A stretch of DNA of 64,000 nucleotides from Stutzerimonas nosocomialis (GTDB lineage Bacteria > Pseudomonadota > Gammaproteobacteria > Pseudomonadales > Pseudomonadaceae), in contig NZ_QLAE01000006.1 in NCBI RefSeq assembly GCF_005876855.1, forward strand, positions 1 through 64,000, written 5' to 3'. The position numbers were made by a program, and so were the translations under genes. Below, piece by piece: positions 37,636-48,380 of this stretch; position 1 is the first letter of the stretch, and every line of letters starts with the position of its first letter. The notes beneath the pieces were generated by a model. It had not been told where the DNA came from, ran no database searches, and worked only from the letters and a program-made list of their open reading frames with translations.

Positions 37636-38547
37636 ATGCCCCATCAGCCAGCCCGCGCGCCTACCGCTGATCCATACGTGGGCCGCTTCGCCCCCACGCC
37701 CAGTGGCTACCTTCATTTCGGCTCGCTCGTCGCGGCCCTGGCCTCCTTTCTCGACGCCCGCGCGGTGAACGGCCGCTGGCTGCTGCGCATGGAGGACCTC
37801 GACCCACCAAGGGAAATGCCCGGCGCACAGACGGCGATTCTCGACGCGCTGCAGGCCTACGGCTTCGAATGGGACGGCACGCTGGTCAGGCAGAGCGAGC
37901 AGCATGATCGCTACCAGGCCGTCATCGACACGCTGCTCGCCGATGGCCATGCCTACGCCTGCACCTGCTCGCGCAAGCAGCTCGAAGCCTACCCGAGCGT
38001 CTATCCCGGCTTCTGCCGTGACGCCGGAAAATCCGTCGAACAGGCCGCCATCCGGGTACGGGTGCCCGCGCGCGAGTTCGGCTTCACCGATCGCGTGCAA
38101 GGTCCGTTCAGCCAGCAGCTGGCGCGCGACGCCGGCGACTTCGTGATCCGCCGCCGCGACGGGCTCTACGCCTACCAGCTGGCCGTGGTGCTCGACGATG
38201 GCTGGCAGGGCGTGACGGACGTGGTTCGCGGCGCCGACCTGCTGGACTCCACGCCGCGCCAGCTGTTCCTGCAGCAGCTGCTCGGCCTGCCGCAGCCGCG
38301 CTACCTGCACGTGCCGCTGATCGTCCAGCCCGACGGCCACAAGCTCGGCAAGAGCTACCGCTCGCCGCCGCTGCAGGCCCACGAGGCGCCGCCCTCGCTG
38401 TTGCGGGCCCTGCGCGCGCTGGGCCAGCGCCCTCCCGCGGAACTGACCGGCGCGCCGCCGCGGGAAATCCTCGCCTGGGCGATCGCCCACTGGGACGCCG
38501 GCGCCATCCCCCGCAGCCCGACCCTGGCCGAGGCGCAACTGAGCTGA
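37636..38547 (+). CDS. gluQ: Glutamyl-Q tRNA(Asp) synthetase
   Basis: 303 residues from ATG 37636. The class I signature is PTPSGYLHFGSL (HIGH-like) and the second signature HKLGKSYRS (KMSKS-like). The zinc site is formed by C-x-C (YACTCSRKQ) and Y-x3-C (YPGFC), and the anticodon-binding domain of GluRS is absent. GluQRS charges glutamate onto the queuosine base at position 34 of tRNA-Asp. The dksA-gluQ pairing is conserved across gammaproteobacteria. Confidence 0.95.
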   Translation: MPHQPARAPTADPYVGRFAPTPSGYLHFGSLVAALASFLDARAVNGRWLLRMEDLDPPREMPGAQTAILDALQAYGFEWDGTLVRQSEQHDRYQAVIDTLLADGHAYACTCSRKQLEAYPSVYPGFCRDAGKSVEQAAIRVRVPAREFGFTDRVQGPFSQQLARDAGDFVIRRRDGLYAYQLAVVLDDGWQGVTDVVRGADLLDSTPRQLFLQQLLGLPQPRYLHVPLIVQPDGHKLGKSYRSPPLQAHEAPPSLLRALRALGQRPPAELTGAPPREILAWAIAHWDAGAIPRSPTLAEAQLS

Positions 38548-38650
38548 GGCGACGGTCCGCGACCCGAGGTTGCCTGCCGCCCTTACTTGCAGCTTGCGGC
38601 TCGCGGCCTGCCGCTTCTACCATCCCTGCACTTCAATCCCGAGACCCGCC

Positions 38651-38827
38651 ATGTACATCTACCGACTGGTACTGCTTCTGGTCGTGGGGATCTATCTGTT
38701 CTCGCCGGCGATCATGGACTGGTGGATCGACCCCAACGAGGCCTGGTATCGCCCCTACCTGCTGTGGCTGATCCTGATCGTGGTGACCTTCATCCTGCAG
38801 AGCCAACGCGATGCTGACGAGCTTTAA
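38651..38827 (+). CDS. cbrX: CbrX-like small membrane protein translationally coupled to cbrA
   Basis: 58 residues (MYIYRLVLLLVVGIYLFSP..., abbreviated) with two membrane helices around a short WWIDPNEAWYRP loop. Its last 17 bases overlap the start of cbrA in another frame. In P. putida the small gene cbrX at this place is reported as needed for cbrA translation; the same layout is seen here. It may also contact CbrA in the membrane. Confidence 0.85.
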   Translation: MYIYRLVLLLVVGIYLFSPAIMDWWIDPNEAWYRPYLLWLILIVVTFILQSQRDADEL

Positions 38828-41759
38828 CCTGAGCTACCTGATCCTGATCAGCGCGGTCTACCTGTTCGTGCTGTTCGGCGTCGCCTGGGTCAGCGAACGC
38901 GGAAAGATTCCACGCTGGATCATCCGCCATCCGCTGGTCTATACCCTCTCGCTCGGCGTGTACGCCAGTGCCTGGGCCTTCTATGGCACGGTCGGCCTGG
39001 CCTACCAGTACGGCTACGGCTTCCTCGCGTCCTACCTCGGCGTCTGCGGCGCCTTCCTGCTGGCGCCGGTGCTGCTCTATCCGATCCTGCGGATCACCCG
39101 CACCTACCAGCTGGCTTCGCTCGCCGACCTCTTCGCCTTTCGCTTTCGCAGCACCTGGAGCGGCGCGCTGACCACGCTGTTCATGCTGGTCGGCATGCTG
39201 CCGCTGCTGGCCCTGCAGATCCAGGCGGTGGCCGACGCCATCGGCATCATGACCCTGGAACCCCTGCAGGAGCGGGTGGCCCTGGGTTACTGCGTGCTGA
39301 TCATGCTCTTCACCATCCTGTTCGGCGCCCGCCATATCGCCACCCGGGAAAAGCACGAGGGGCTGGTGTTCGCCATCGCCTTCGAATCGGTGGTCAAGCT
39401 GGTCACCTTCAGCGCCATCGGCCTCTATGCGCTCTATTCGGTCTTTGGCGGCTTCGGTGAGCTGGAAACCTGGCTGCTGCAGAACCAGTCGGCGCTGGCC
39501 GCCCTGCACACGCCGCTGCAGGAAGGCCCGTGGCGGACCCTGCTGCTGGTGTTCTTCGCCTCGGCGATCGTCATGCCGCACATGTACCACATGACCTTCA
39601 CCGAGAACCTCAACCCGCGCGCCATGGTCAGCGCCAGCTGGGGGTTGCCGCTGTACCTGTTGCTGATGAGCCTGGCGGTGCCGCTGATCCTCTGGGCCGG
39701 CCTCAAGCTCGGCGTGACTACCAATCCGGAATACTTCACGCTCGGCCTGGGCATCACCCTGGGCAACGAGACCCTTGCGCTGATCGCCTTCATCGGCGGG
39801 CTGTCCGCCTCCAGCGGGCTGATCATCGTCAGCACCCTGGCGCTCTCCGGCATGGCCCTCAACCACCTGGTGCTGCCGCTCTACCAGCCGCCGACCGAAG
39901 GCAACATCTACCGCTGGCTGAAGTGGACCCGGCGCGGGCTGATCTTCGCCATCATCATGGCCGGCTACGGTTTCTACCTGCTCCTGGGCGCCGAACAGGA
40001 CCTGTCGAACCTGGGCATCGTCGCCTTCGTCGCCACGCTGCAGTTCCTGCCCGGCGTGCTCTCGGTGCTCTACTGGCCGACCGCCAACCGGCGCGGCTAC
40101 ATCTGCGGCCTGCTGGCCGGCATCGGCGTGTGGGTGGTGACCATGCTGCTGCCGCTGGTGGGCAACCTCGACGGCTTCTACATCCCGCTGTTCAACGTGG
40201 TCTACGTGCTCGACGACACCAGCTGGCACCTGGCGGCCATCGCCTCGCTTGCGGTCAACGTGCTGGCCTTCTCCCTCGTCTCGCTGTTCACCGAGGCCAG
40301 CCCCGAGGAAAAGAGCGCCGCCGAAGCCTGCGCGGTGGAAAACGTCCGTCGCCCGCAGCGCCGCGAGCTGATGGCCGCCTCCCCGCAGGAATTCGCCGCG
40401 CAGCTGGCCAAGCCGCTGGGCGCCAAGACCGCCCAGCGCGAGGTGGAACAGGCCCTCCATGACCTGCAACTGCCGTTCGACGAGCATCGCCCCTACGCCC
40501 TGCGCCGCCTGCGCGACCGGATCGAGGCCAACCTGTCCGGCCTGATGGGGCCGAGCGTCGCCCAGGACATCGTCGAGAACTTCCTGGCCTACAAGCACGG
40601 CACCGAGGCCTACGTCACCGAAGACATCCACTTCATCGAGAACCGGCTGGAGGACTACCACTCGCGCCTGACCGGCCTTGCGGCCGAGCTCGACGCCCTG
40701 CGCCGCTACCATCGTCAGACCCTGCAGGAGCTGCCGATGGGGGTCTGCTCCCTGGCCAAGGACGAAGAGATCCTGATGTGGAACCGGGCCATGGAGGAAC
40801 TCACCGGTATCCCCGCGCTGCAGGTGGTGGGCTCGCGCCTGTCGACCATCGCCGATCCCTGGAAAAGCCTGCTGCTCGGTTTCATCCGCCAGCCCGAGGA
40901 ACACCTGCACAAGCAGAAGCTGCCGCTCGACAGCAGCAGCCGCTGGCTCAACCTGCACAAGGCGGCCATCGACGAGCCGCTGGCACCGGGCAACAGCGGC
41001 CTGGTCCTGCTGGTCGAGGACCTGACCGAAACCCAGGTGCTGGAAGACCGGCTGGTCCACTCCGAACGCCTGGCCAGCATCGGTCGCCTGGCCGCTGGCG
41101 TGGCGCACGAAATCGGCAACCCGATCACCGGCATCGCCTGCCTGGCGCAGAACCTGCGCGAGGAGCGCGAAACGGACGGCGAAATCGTCGAGACCAGCAA
41201 CCAGATCATCGAGCAGACCAAGCGCGTCTCGCGCATCGTCCAGTCGCTGATGAGCTTCGCCCATGCCGGCGGGCGCCAGCAGCAGCTCTACCCGGTCAGT
41301 CTGGCCGAGGTGACGCGCGACGCCATCGGCCTGCTGTCGCTCAACCGACGCCAGACCGAGGTGCAGTACTACAACCTCTGCGACCCCGACCACCTGGCCG
41401 AGGGCGACCCGCAGCGCCTCGCCCAGGTACTGATCAACCTGCTCTCCAATGCCCGCGACGCCTCCCCGCAGGGAGGGGCCATCCGGGTGCGCAGCGAAGC
41501 CTCGGAACAGACCGTCTACCTGATCGTCGAAGACGAAGGCAGCGGGATTCCCAAGGCCATCCAGGACCGTCTGTTCGAGCCGTTCTTCACCACGAAGGAC
41601 CCCGGAGAAGGCACCGGCTTGGGGCTTTCACTGGTCTATTCCATCGTGGAAGAGCATTATGGCCAGATAAATATCGACAGCCCGGCCGATCCGCAGACTC
41701 AGCGCGGCACCCGAATCAGGGTGACTCTGCCACGGTATGTCGAGGCGACAATCGCTTAA
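38811..41759 (+). CDS. cbrA: Sensor histidine kinase CbrA with SLC5 transporter domain
   Basis: 982 residues. The first ~500 form a 13-helix sodium/solute symporter-like domain (YASAWAFYGTVGLAYQYGYG, HMYHMTFTENLNPRAM). A STAC-like linker and a PAS domain (about 620-720) follow. The kinase core has VAHEIGNPITG with H766, then NLLSNARDASP, DEGSGIP and GTGLGLSLVYSIVEEHYG. CbrA controls use of amino acids such as histidine, arginine and proline and can itself carry histidine in P. putida. It phosphorylates CbrB, encoded 62 bp downstream. Its start lies inside cbrX. Confidence 0.96.
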   Translation: MLTSFNLSYLILISAVYLFVLFGVAWVSERGKIPRWIIRHPLVYTLSLGVYASAWAFYGTVGLAYQYGYGFLASYLGVCGAFLLAPVLLYPILRITRTYQLASLADLFAFRFRSTWSGALTTLFMLVGMLPLLALQIQAVADAIGIMTLEPLQERVALGYCVLIMLFTILFGARHIATREKHEGLVFAIAFESVVKLVTFSAIGLYALYSVFGGFGELETWLLQNQSALAALHTPLQEGPWRTLLLVFFASAIVMPHMYHMTFTENLNPRAMVSASWGLPLYLLLMSLAVPLILWAGLKLGVTTNPEYFTLGLGITLGNETLALIAFIGGLSASSGLIIVSTLALSGMALNHLVLPLYQPPTEGNIYRWLKWTRRGLIFAIIMAGYGFYLLLGAEQDLSNLGIVAFVATLQFLPGVLSVLYWPTANRRGYICGLLAGIGVWVVTMLLPLVGNLDGFYIPLFNVVYVLDDTSWHLAAIASLAVNVLAFSLVSLFTEASPEEKSAAEACAVENVRRPQRRELMAASPQEFAAQLAKPLGAKTAQREVEQALHDLQLPFDEHRPYALRRLRDRIEANLSGLMGPSVAQDIVENFLAYKHGTEAYVTEDIHFIENRLEDYHSRLTGLAAELDALRRYHRQTLQELPMGVCSLAKDEEILMWNRAMEELTGIPALQVVGSRLSTIADPWKSLLLGFIRQPEEHLHKQKLPLDSSSRWLNLHKAAIDEPLAPGNSGLVLLVEDLTETQVLEDRLVHSERLASIGRLAAGVAHEIGNPITGIACLAQNLREERETDGEIVETSNQIIEQTKRVSRIVQSLMSFAHAGGRQQQLYPVSLAEVTRDAIGLLSLNRRQTEVQYYNLCDPDHLAEGDPQRLAQVLINLLSNARDASPQGGAIRVRSEASEQTVYLIVEDEGSGIPKAIQDRLFEPFFTTKDPGEGTGLGLSLVYSIVEEHYGQINIDSPADPQTQRGTRIRVTLPRYVEATIA

Positions 41760-41821
41760 TCTGATGAGGCGGCGGACCGTGTTTCAGGCCGGCTCGCCGC
41801 AAAGACGTCGAGAGAGTTTTG

Positions 41822-43234
<1,413 letters not shown>

Positions 43235-43276
43235 TCGATTGCGAAGCGGTGTTACCTCGACACGATCACGTAACAG

Positions 43277-43316
43277 AAAACCGGGTTCATCGGTAACGAG
43301 GAACCCGGTTTTTTTA
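43277..43316 (+). terminator. Strong terminator of cbrB
   Basis: AAAACCGGGTTC pairs with GAACCCGGTTTT, followed by a run of T's; 43 bp after the cbrB stop. It insulates crcZ from cbrAB transcription. Confidence 0.92.
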
Positions 43317-43372
43317 TGGCAGCGCCGCGCACGCTCGCCTCAACCCATTGATTTAAAAGGATTTACAAAAGC

Positions 43373-43388
43373 TGGCACGGCACCTGCT
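43373..43388 (+). promoter_or_regulatory. Sigma-54 promoter of crcZ
   Basis: TGGCAC-GGCAC-CTGCT matches the -24/-12 consensus with GG and GC eleven bases apart (first base of TTGC is C). Position relative to cbrB and the RNA start at about 43398 fits the CbrB-dependent crcZ promoter of other Pseudomonas. I did not locate CbrB operators with certainty. Confidence 0.85.
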
Positions 43389-43397
43389 ATATCTCCT

Positions 43398-43755
43398 GCA
43401 TAACAACAATAACAAGCAGTCCTCAAATAAGAATAAGACGTAACGGCTCTAGCAGAACAACAACAAGAAGGCAGAGACGCAGCTAACTGATTCTTTTGGA
43501 GTCGACTTGCCGGCGGGGCTTGCCCCACGACCAGACCGAGAACAATAAAACTGCCCCCAGGCAGCGCCCGAACTGGTTGGATGACGGCAATATCAGCGAC
43601 CAAAGCAATCCGTTTGCTATTGGCTCCCGGATGGGGAGCTTCCTGGTGACGCACCGGGACGGACGACCAATAAAAACAACACGTCCGTAAAACCAATAAT
43701 AAAAAAGCACGTACCACATTAGGGGGGAGCTTCGGCTCCCCCCAGTGCTTTGCGC
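43398..43755 (+). ncRNA. crcZ: CrcZ small RNA (Hfq/Crc antagonist)
   Basis: A gene-free stretch beginning GCATAACAACAATAACAAGC, close to the known 5' end of CrcZ. A-rich CA motifs (A-A-N repeats) occur at 43402-43415, 43425-43438, 43456-43469, 43541-43550, 43669-43680 and near 43691-43706, matching the multiple Hfq sites of the family. The 3' end is a terminator stem. Length is about 355 nt. CrcZ sequesters Hfq (with Crc) and so lifts catabolite repression. Exact ends are estimated. Confidence 0.9.
43722..43755 (+). terminator. Terminator of crcZ
   Basis: GGGGGGAGC-TTCG-GCTCCCCCC (43722-43743), a nine-pair stem with stable tetraloop, extended by outer pairing of AAAGCAC with GTGCTTT. Confidence 0.88.
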
Positions 43756-43861
43756 CCTCCCCTCGCTTTGACACCTCACCTCGCTTCGTTCACCATCCAT
43801 CCATTCCGGCCGTGACCCCGTCCGCTGGCCGATCCGCCATTTCGTCACACAGTGCTCCCCC

Positions 43862-45262
43862 ATGCTGAAAAAGCTGTTCCAGTCATTTCGTTTACCCTCG
43901 CGCCGTTTCCCGCACCCTCGCCGGACGCCCGAAATACTGACCAGCCGGCAACATTCCCTCAAACGCAACGAAATCAGCCGCTATGCCGTGAGCGTCGTCG
44001 AACGGCTCCAGCACGCCGGCTACGAGGCCTATGTGGTGGGCGGTTGCGTGCGTGATCTGCTGCTGGAACTCGAACCGAAGGACTACGACGTGGCCACCAG
44101 CGCGACGCCCGAGCAGGTTCGCGCGGAGTTCCGCAACGCGCGGGTCATCGGTCGTCGCTTCAAGCTCGTACACGTGCATTTCGGCCGTGAGATCATCGAG
44201 GTCGCCACCTTCCGCGCCAATCATCCGGAGCCGGACGAGGATGCCGACGCCGGCCAGCAGGCCTCGCGCCACGAAAGCGGCCGCATCCTGCGGGACAACA
44301 TCTACGGCACCCTCGAGGACGACGCGCAGCGCCGCGACTTCACCATCAACGCCCTGTACTACGACCCGTCCACCGAGCGCATCCTCGATCACACCCACGG
44401 TGTGCACGACATCCGCAACCGCCTGATCCGACTGATCGGCGACCCCACGCAGCGCTACCAGGAAGATGCGGTGCGTATGCTTCGCGCCGTGCGTTTCGCC
44501 GCCAAGCTGGATTTCGAGATCGAGAAGCACAGCGCCGCGCCGATTCGCCAGCTGGCACCACTGCTGCGCGACATCCCCTCTGCCCGCCTGTTCGAGGAAG
44601 TGCTGAAGCTCTTCCTCAACGGACGCGCCGAGCGCACCTTCGAACTGCTGCTCGAATACGACCTGTTCGCCCCGCTGTTCCCGGCCAGCGCCGAAGCTCT
44701 GGAGCACAACCCCGAATACACCGGCACCCTGATCCGTCAGGCACTGGCCAACACCGACCTGCGCGTCCGCCAGGGCAAGCCGGTCACCCCGGCGTTCCTG
44801 TTCGCCGCGCTGCTCTGGCCCGCACTGCCGGCGCGCGTGCTCGAACTGCAGGAGCGCGGGATGCCGCCGATCCCGGCGATGCAGGAAGCGGCCCACGACA
44901 TCATCTGGGAGCAATGCCAGCGCATCGCCATCCCCAAGCGGTTCTCCATCCCTATCCGCGAAATCTGGGACATGCAGGAGCGCCTGCCGCGTCGCCATGG
45001 CCGCCGCGCCGACCAGCTGCTGGAAAACCCGCGCTTCCGGGCCGGCTACGATTTCCTGCTGCTGCGTGAAAGCGCCGGCGAGGAGACCGACGGCCTCGGC
45101 GACTGGTGGACCGACTACCAGGAAGCCAGCGACAGCGAACGTCGCAGCATGATCCGTGACCTCAGCAGCAAGGACGATGGCAGCGGCGCCCCGCGCAAAC
45201 GTCGCCGCAGCGGACGCAAGCGCCGCGGGCCGGCCTCCGACGCCCCGGCTGCGGCCGACTGA
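43862..45262 (+). CDS. pcnB: Poly(A) polymerase I
   Basis: 466 residues. The nucleotidyltransferase site is YVVGGCVRDLLLELEPKDYDVATSA with the D-x-D pair, followed by ARVIGRRFKLVHVHFG and RRDFTINALYYDP. The basic C-terminal tail (RKRRRSGRKRRG) fits PcnB rather than CCA-adding enzyme. It adds 3' poly(A) tails that promote RNA decay. ATG 43862 gives a basic N-terminal extension (KKLFQSFRLPSRRF) typical of the bacterial enzyme. folK starts one base after its stop. Confidence 0.95.
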   Translation: MLKKLFQSFRLPSRRFPHPRRTPEILTSRQHSLKRNEISRYAVSVVERLQHAGYEAYVVGGCVRDLLLELEPKDYDVATSATPEQVRAEFRNARVIGRRFKLVHVHFGREIIEVATFRANHPEPDEDADAGQQASRHESGRILRDNIYGTLEDDAQRRDFTINALYYDPSTERILDHTHGVHDIRNRLIRLIGDPTQRYQEDAVRMLRAVRFAAKLDFEIEKHSAAPIRQLAPLLRDIPSARLFEEVLKLFLNGRAERTFELLLEYDLFAPLFPASAEALEHNPEYTGTLIRQALANTDLRVRQGKPVTPAFLFAALLWPALPARVLELQERGMPPIPAMQEAAHDIIWEQCQRIAIPKRFSIPIREIWDMQERLPRRHGRRADQLLENPRFRAGYDFLLLRESAGEETDGLGDWWTDYQEASDSERRSMIRDLSSKDDGSGAPRKRRRSGRKRRGPASDAPAAAD

Positions 45263-45263
45263 G

Positions 45264-45782
45264 ATGGAAAGGGTCTACATCGGCCTGGGCAGCAACCTCG
45301 CCGAGCCCGAACGCCAGCTGCGCGAGGCCGTGCAGGCGATCGCCGCGCTGGAGCAGTCGACCCTGCTGGCCGTCTCGCCTTTCTATGCCAGCGACCCGCT
45401 CGGTCCGCCCGATCAGCCGCGCTACGTCAATGCGGTCGCGGCGCTGGCGACCGCGCTGGAACCGCTGGACCTGCTCGATGCCCTGCAGCGCATCGAGCTG
45501 ACCCAGGGCCGCGAGCGCAAGGCCGAGCGCTGGGGGCCGCGCACCCTGGACCTGGACATTCTCCTGTTCGGCGACCGGCTGATCGCGGAACCGCGGCTGC
45601 AGGTCCCGCACTATCACCTGCACGCACGCGCCTTCGTGCTCTACCCGCTGGCCGATGTCGCCCCGGCCGACCTGCGCCTGGCCGACGGCCGAAGCCTCGC
45701 GCAACTGCTTGCCGAATGCCCCTTCGCCGGCCTCGACCGGCTCGATCAGGAGCCTGCGATCCCCACGGACGAGCCCCGGTAA
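45264..45782 (+). CDS. folK: 6-hydroxymethyl-7,8-dihydropterin pyrophosphokinase
   Basis: 172 residues from ATG 45264, one base after the pcnB stop, so translation is probably coupled. Key motifs are YIGLGSNLAEPERQL, SPFYASDPLGPPDQPRYVN and RWGPRTLDLDILLFGD, which holds the Mg-binding D-x-D. It transfers pyrophosphate from ATP to the dihydropterin in folate synthesis. The frame continues upstream inside pcnB but is not used. Confidence 0.95.
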   Translation: MERVYIGLGSNLAEPERQLREAVQAIAALEQSTLLAVSPFYASDPLGPPDQPRYVNAVAALATALEPLDLLDALQRIELTQGRERKAERWGPRTLDLDILLFGDRLIAEPRLQVPHYHLHARAFVLYPLADVAPADLRLADGRSLAQLLAECPFAGLDRLDQEPAIPTDEPR

Positions 45783-45802
45783 CAGTCAAGTAACAGTCGC
45801 GA

Positions 45803-45832
45803 TTGACTTCACCCGTTCCCATCGGGACTATA
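45803..45832 (+). promoter_or_regulatory. Candidate sigma-70 promoter of panBCD
   Basis: TTGACT (45803-45808) is followed after 17 bp by GACTAT or after 18 bp by ACTATA (to 45832), in the 160-bp folK-panB gap about 110 bp before panB. Confidence 0.45.
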
Positions 45833-45942
45833 AGCGCCCTCCCGGTAACGCATCGTCTTGGGGCGTAACGCCCGAGCCTGCACTGTGACGCAGCAGATGC
45901 CAACTTTCGATCCCTGACCAAGGGTCCACAGAGGACGGCGCC

Positions 45943-46743
45943 ATGCCAGACGTAACCCTGACCACGCTGCAAGGGCTCAAGCAGAAAGGCGAGAAGATCG
46001 CCATGCTCACCTGCTACGACGCCATCTTCGCCAAGACCGCCAGCGAGGCGGGCGTGGAAATGCTGTTGATCGGCGACTCCCTGGGCATGGTCCTGCAGGG
46101 CCACGACAGCACCCTGCCCGTGACCGTCGCGGAGATGGCCTACCACACCGCCTGCGTCAAACGAGGCAATCGCGGGGCGATGATCGTCGCCGACCTGCCG
46201 TTCATGGCCAACGCCACCACCGAACAGACGCTGAACAATTCCGCCGTGCTGATGCAGGCCGGCGCGCACATGATCAAGCTCGAAGGTGCCGCCTGGCTGG
46301 CCGAATCCATCAGCCTGCTGGCCGAGCGCGGCATTCCGGTCTGCGCCCACCTGGGCCTCACGCCCCAGGCGGTCAACCTGTTCGGTGGCTACAAGGTGCA
46401 GGGGCGCCAGGATGCCCAGGCGCAGAAGCTGCTGGCGGACGCCAAGGCGCTGGAACAGGCCGGCGCGGCCATGCTGCTGCTCGAATGCGTCCCCAGCGAA
46501 CTCGCTGCCCGCATCACCCAGGCGGTCGCCATTCCGGTGATCGGCATCGGCGCCGGCAGCGCCACCGACGGCCAGGTGCTGGTGCTGCACGACATGCTCG
46601 GCCTGTCGCTGACCGGCCGCTCGCCCAAGTTCGTCAAGAACTTCATGCAGGAGCACGGCGACGTGGCCTCGGCCATCGCCGGCTACGTCAAGGCCGTCAA
46701 GGCCGTCGAATTTCCCGCGGCCGAACATGGGTTTTCCGCATGA
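45943..46743 (+). CDS. panB: 3-methyl-2-oxobutanoate hydroxymethyltransferase
   Basis: 266 residues, the normal PanB length. Blocks: [40 protein letters not shown] and [50 protein letters not shown] (described in parts). It adds a hydroxymethyl group from methylene-tetrahydrofolate to alpha-ketoisovalerate, the first step of pantothenate synthesis. Its stop overlaps the panC start by four bases (ATGA). Confidence 0.96.
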   Translation: MPDVTLTTLQGLKQKGEKIAMLTCYDAIFAKTASEAGVEMLLIGDSLGMVLQGHDSTLPVTVAEMAYHTACVKRGNRGAMIVADLPFMANATTEQTLNNSAVLMQAGAHMIKLEGAAWLAESISLLAERGIPVCAHLGLTPQAVNLFGGYKVQGRQDAQAQKLLADAKALEQAGAAMLLLECVPSELAARITQAVAIPVIGIGAGSATDGQVLVLHDMLGLSLTGRSPKFVKNFMQEHGDVASAIAGYVKAVKAVEFPAAEHGFSA

Positions 46744-47597
46744 AGACAGTGCATAGCGTAGCCGAGCTGCGCCAGGCGGTCGGCGAGGCCCGGCGCAACG
46801 GGGCGTCGATCGGTTTCGTGCCGACCATGGGCAACCTCCATGCCGGCCACATTTCCCTGATCGAGCGCGCCCGCCAGCAGTGCGGATTCGTGGTCGCGAG
46901 CGTCTTCGTCAACCCGCTGCAGTTCGGCCCCAACGAAGACCTGACCACCTACCCGCGCACCCTCGCGGCGGACCAGGAAAAGCTCGAAGAGGCCGGCTGC
47001 GACCTGCTGTTCGCTCCGTCCGTCGACGAGATGTACCCCCGCGGCATGACGCTGCAGACGGTCGTCAGCGTGCCGGCCGTGTCCGAAGGGCTCTGTGGCG
47101 CCAGCCGACCGGGCCACTTCGATGGTGTCTCGACCGTGGTGAGCAAGCTGTTCAACATGGTGCAGCCGGACGTCGCGGTGTTCGGCCAGAAGGACTACCA
47201 GCAGTTGGCGGTGATCCGCGCGATGGTGCGCGACCTCGACATTCCCGTGCAGATCATCGGCCAGCCCACCGCCCGCGCCGAGGACGGCCTGGCCCTGTCT
47301 TCGCGCAACGGTTACCTGACCGAGCAGGAGCGCGCCACCGCCCCGGCCATCTACCGGACGTTGCAGGGGCTCGGCCAGTCGATCGAATCCGGCCAACAGG
47401 ATTTCGCGGCACTGATCGCTCGGGGCCTGGGCGAGCTGCAAGCCGCAGGGCTGCGCCCCGACTACCTGGAGATACGCGACGCCGATACCCTCGGCGCCGC
47501 GCAGCCCGGCTCCGCCCGCCTGGTGCTGGTGGTGGCGGCCCATCTCGGCAAGACCCGCCTGCTCGACAACCTGGTGGTCGAGCGGCGCCCTTGCTGA
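46740..47597 (+). CDS. panC: Pantothenate synthetase (pantoate-beta-alanine ligase)
   Basis: 285 residues from ATG 46740, overlapping panB. HIGH-type motif [10 protein letters not shown], then [21 protein letters not shown] and SSRNGYL, the ATP-site KMSKS equivalent. It condenses pantoate and beta-alanine with ATP. panB, panC and panD form one pathway run. Confidence 0.96.
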   Translation: MKTVHSVAELRQAVGEARRNGASIGFVPTMGNLHAGHISLIERARQQCGFVVASVFVNPLQFGPNEDLTTYPRTLAADQEKLEEAGCDLLFAPSVDEMYPRGMTLQTVVSVPAVSEGLCGASRPGHFDGVSTVVSKLFNMVQPDVAVFGQKDYQQLAVIRAMVRDLDIPVQIIGQPTARAEDGLALSSRNGYLTEQERATAPAIYRTLQGLGQSIESGQQDFAALIARGLGELQAAGLRPDYLEIRDADTLGAAQPGSARLVLVVAAHLGKTRLLDNLVVERRPC

Positions 47598-47670
47598 CCC
47601 GCCCGCAACCTTGAACACCACCGGGGCTTCGGGCACACTCTGCGCCGCCCTGCCCCACGGAGGAACCGAC

Positions 47671-48051
47671 ATGCACGCCATCATGCTCAAGGCCAAACTG
47701 CACCGCGCCGTGGTTACCCACTCCGTGCTCGATTACGAAGGCTCTTGCGCCATCGACGGGGACTGGCTGGACCTGGCCGGGATTCGCGAATACGAGCAGA
47801 TCCAGATCTACAACGTCGACAACGGCGAGCGCTTCACCACCTACGCGATTCGCGGAGAGGAAGGCTCGAAGATCATTTCGGTCAACGGGGCCGCCGCTCA
47901 CAAGGCCGGCGTCGGGCATCGCCTGATCATCTGCGCCTATGCGCATTACAGCGAAGCCGAGCTGGCCAATTTCAAGCCTCACGTCCTCTATATCGGGGCG
48001 GACGGCGACCTCAGCCACACCAGCAACGCCATTCCGGTACAGGTGGCCTGA
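47671..48051 (+). CDS. panD: Aspartate 1-decarboxylase proenzyme
   Basis: 126 residues from ATG 47671 after the ribosome site GGAGGAA. The self-cleavage site is G24-S25 in YEGSCAID, which makes the pyruvoyl cofactor. Other conserved parts are [13 protein letters not shown] and NGAAAHKAG. It supplies beta-alanine to PanC. A terminator follows. Confidence 0.96.
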   Translation: MHAIMLKAKLHRAVVTHSVLDYEGSCAIDGDWLDLAGIREYEQIQIYNVDNGERFTTYAIRGEEGSKIISVNGAAAHKAGVGHRLIICAYAHYSEAELANFKPHVLYIGADGDLSHTSNAIPVQVA

Positions 48052-48380
48052 ACGGCCGCCGACCGATGAGTACCAAGCCCGGACCGTCCCGACGTTCCGG
48101 GCTTTTTTCATTCGAGCCCGGGACGCGCGGCAAGCGCGGTGCCCGCAGAGTTTGCAGCGCGCCGGAACGTACCGGGCTTTTTGCATGTCTGAGAGCAGTC
48201 TCTCCGGGTGCAGGATGCGCCCTTCGCCGCTCCGGCAGTGCCGGAGCGGTTCGCGCCTGACGCATTCAGGAAGAGTGCCTGGCGTGCCAGCACACACCAG
48301 GCCGAAATGCGGCGGCGCCAGCACGGTGTCGCCAGGAGCCCATGATCAACGGTCTGTCATGCAAAGGAAGCCGCACTACC
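48052..48380. other. 329-bp region between panD and pgi
   Basis: It contains the panD terminator, a second GGGCTTTTT stretch near 48173-48182, and a perfect palindrome CCGCTCCGGC-AGT-GCCGGAGCGG at 48227-48249 that resembles a REP-type element. The last 60 bp should hold the pgi promoter, but no clear hexamers were found. Confidence 0.5.
48075..48108 (+). terminator. Terminator of panD
   Basis: AAGCCCGGA (48075-48083) pairs with TCCGGGCTT (48096-48104) and runs into TTTT. Confidence 0.85.

Noticed and set aside
38790-41393. An 867-codon minus-strand frame over cbrA
   Set aside because: Antisense shadow of cbrA in high-GC DNA; no domain recognised.
43340-43968. Minus-strand frames over crcZ
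   Set aside because: They cover the sRNA and its sigma-54 promoter; A-rich Hfq motifs and the terminator explain the sequence.
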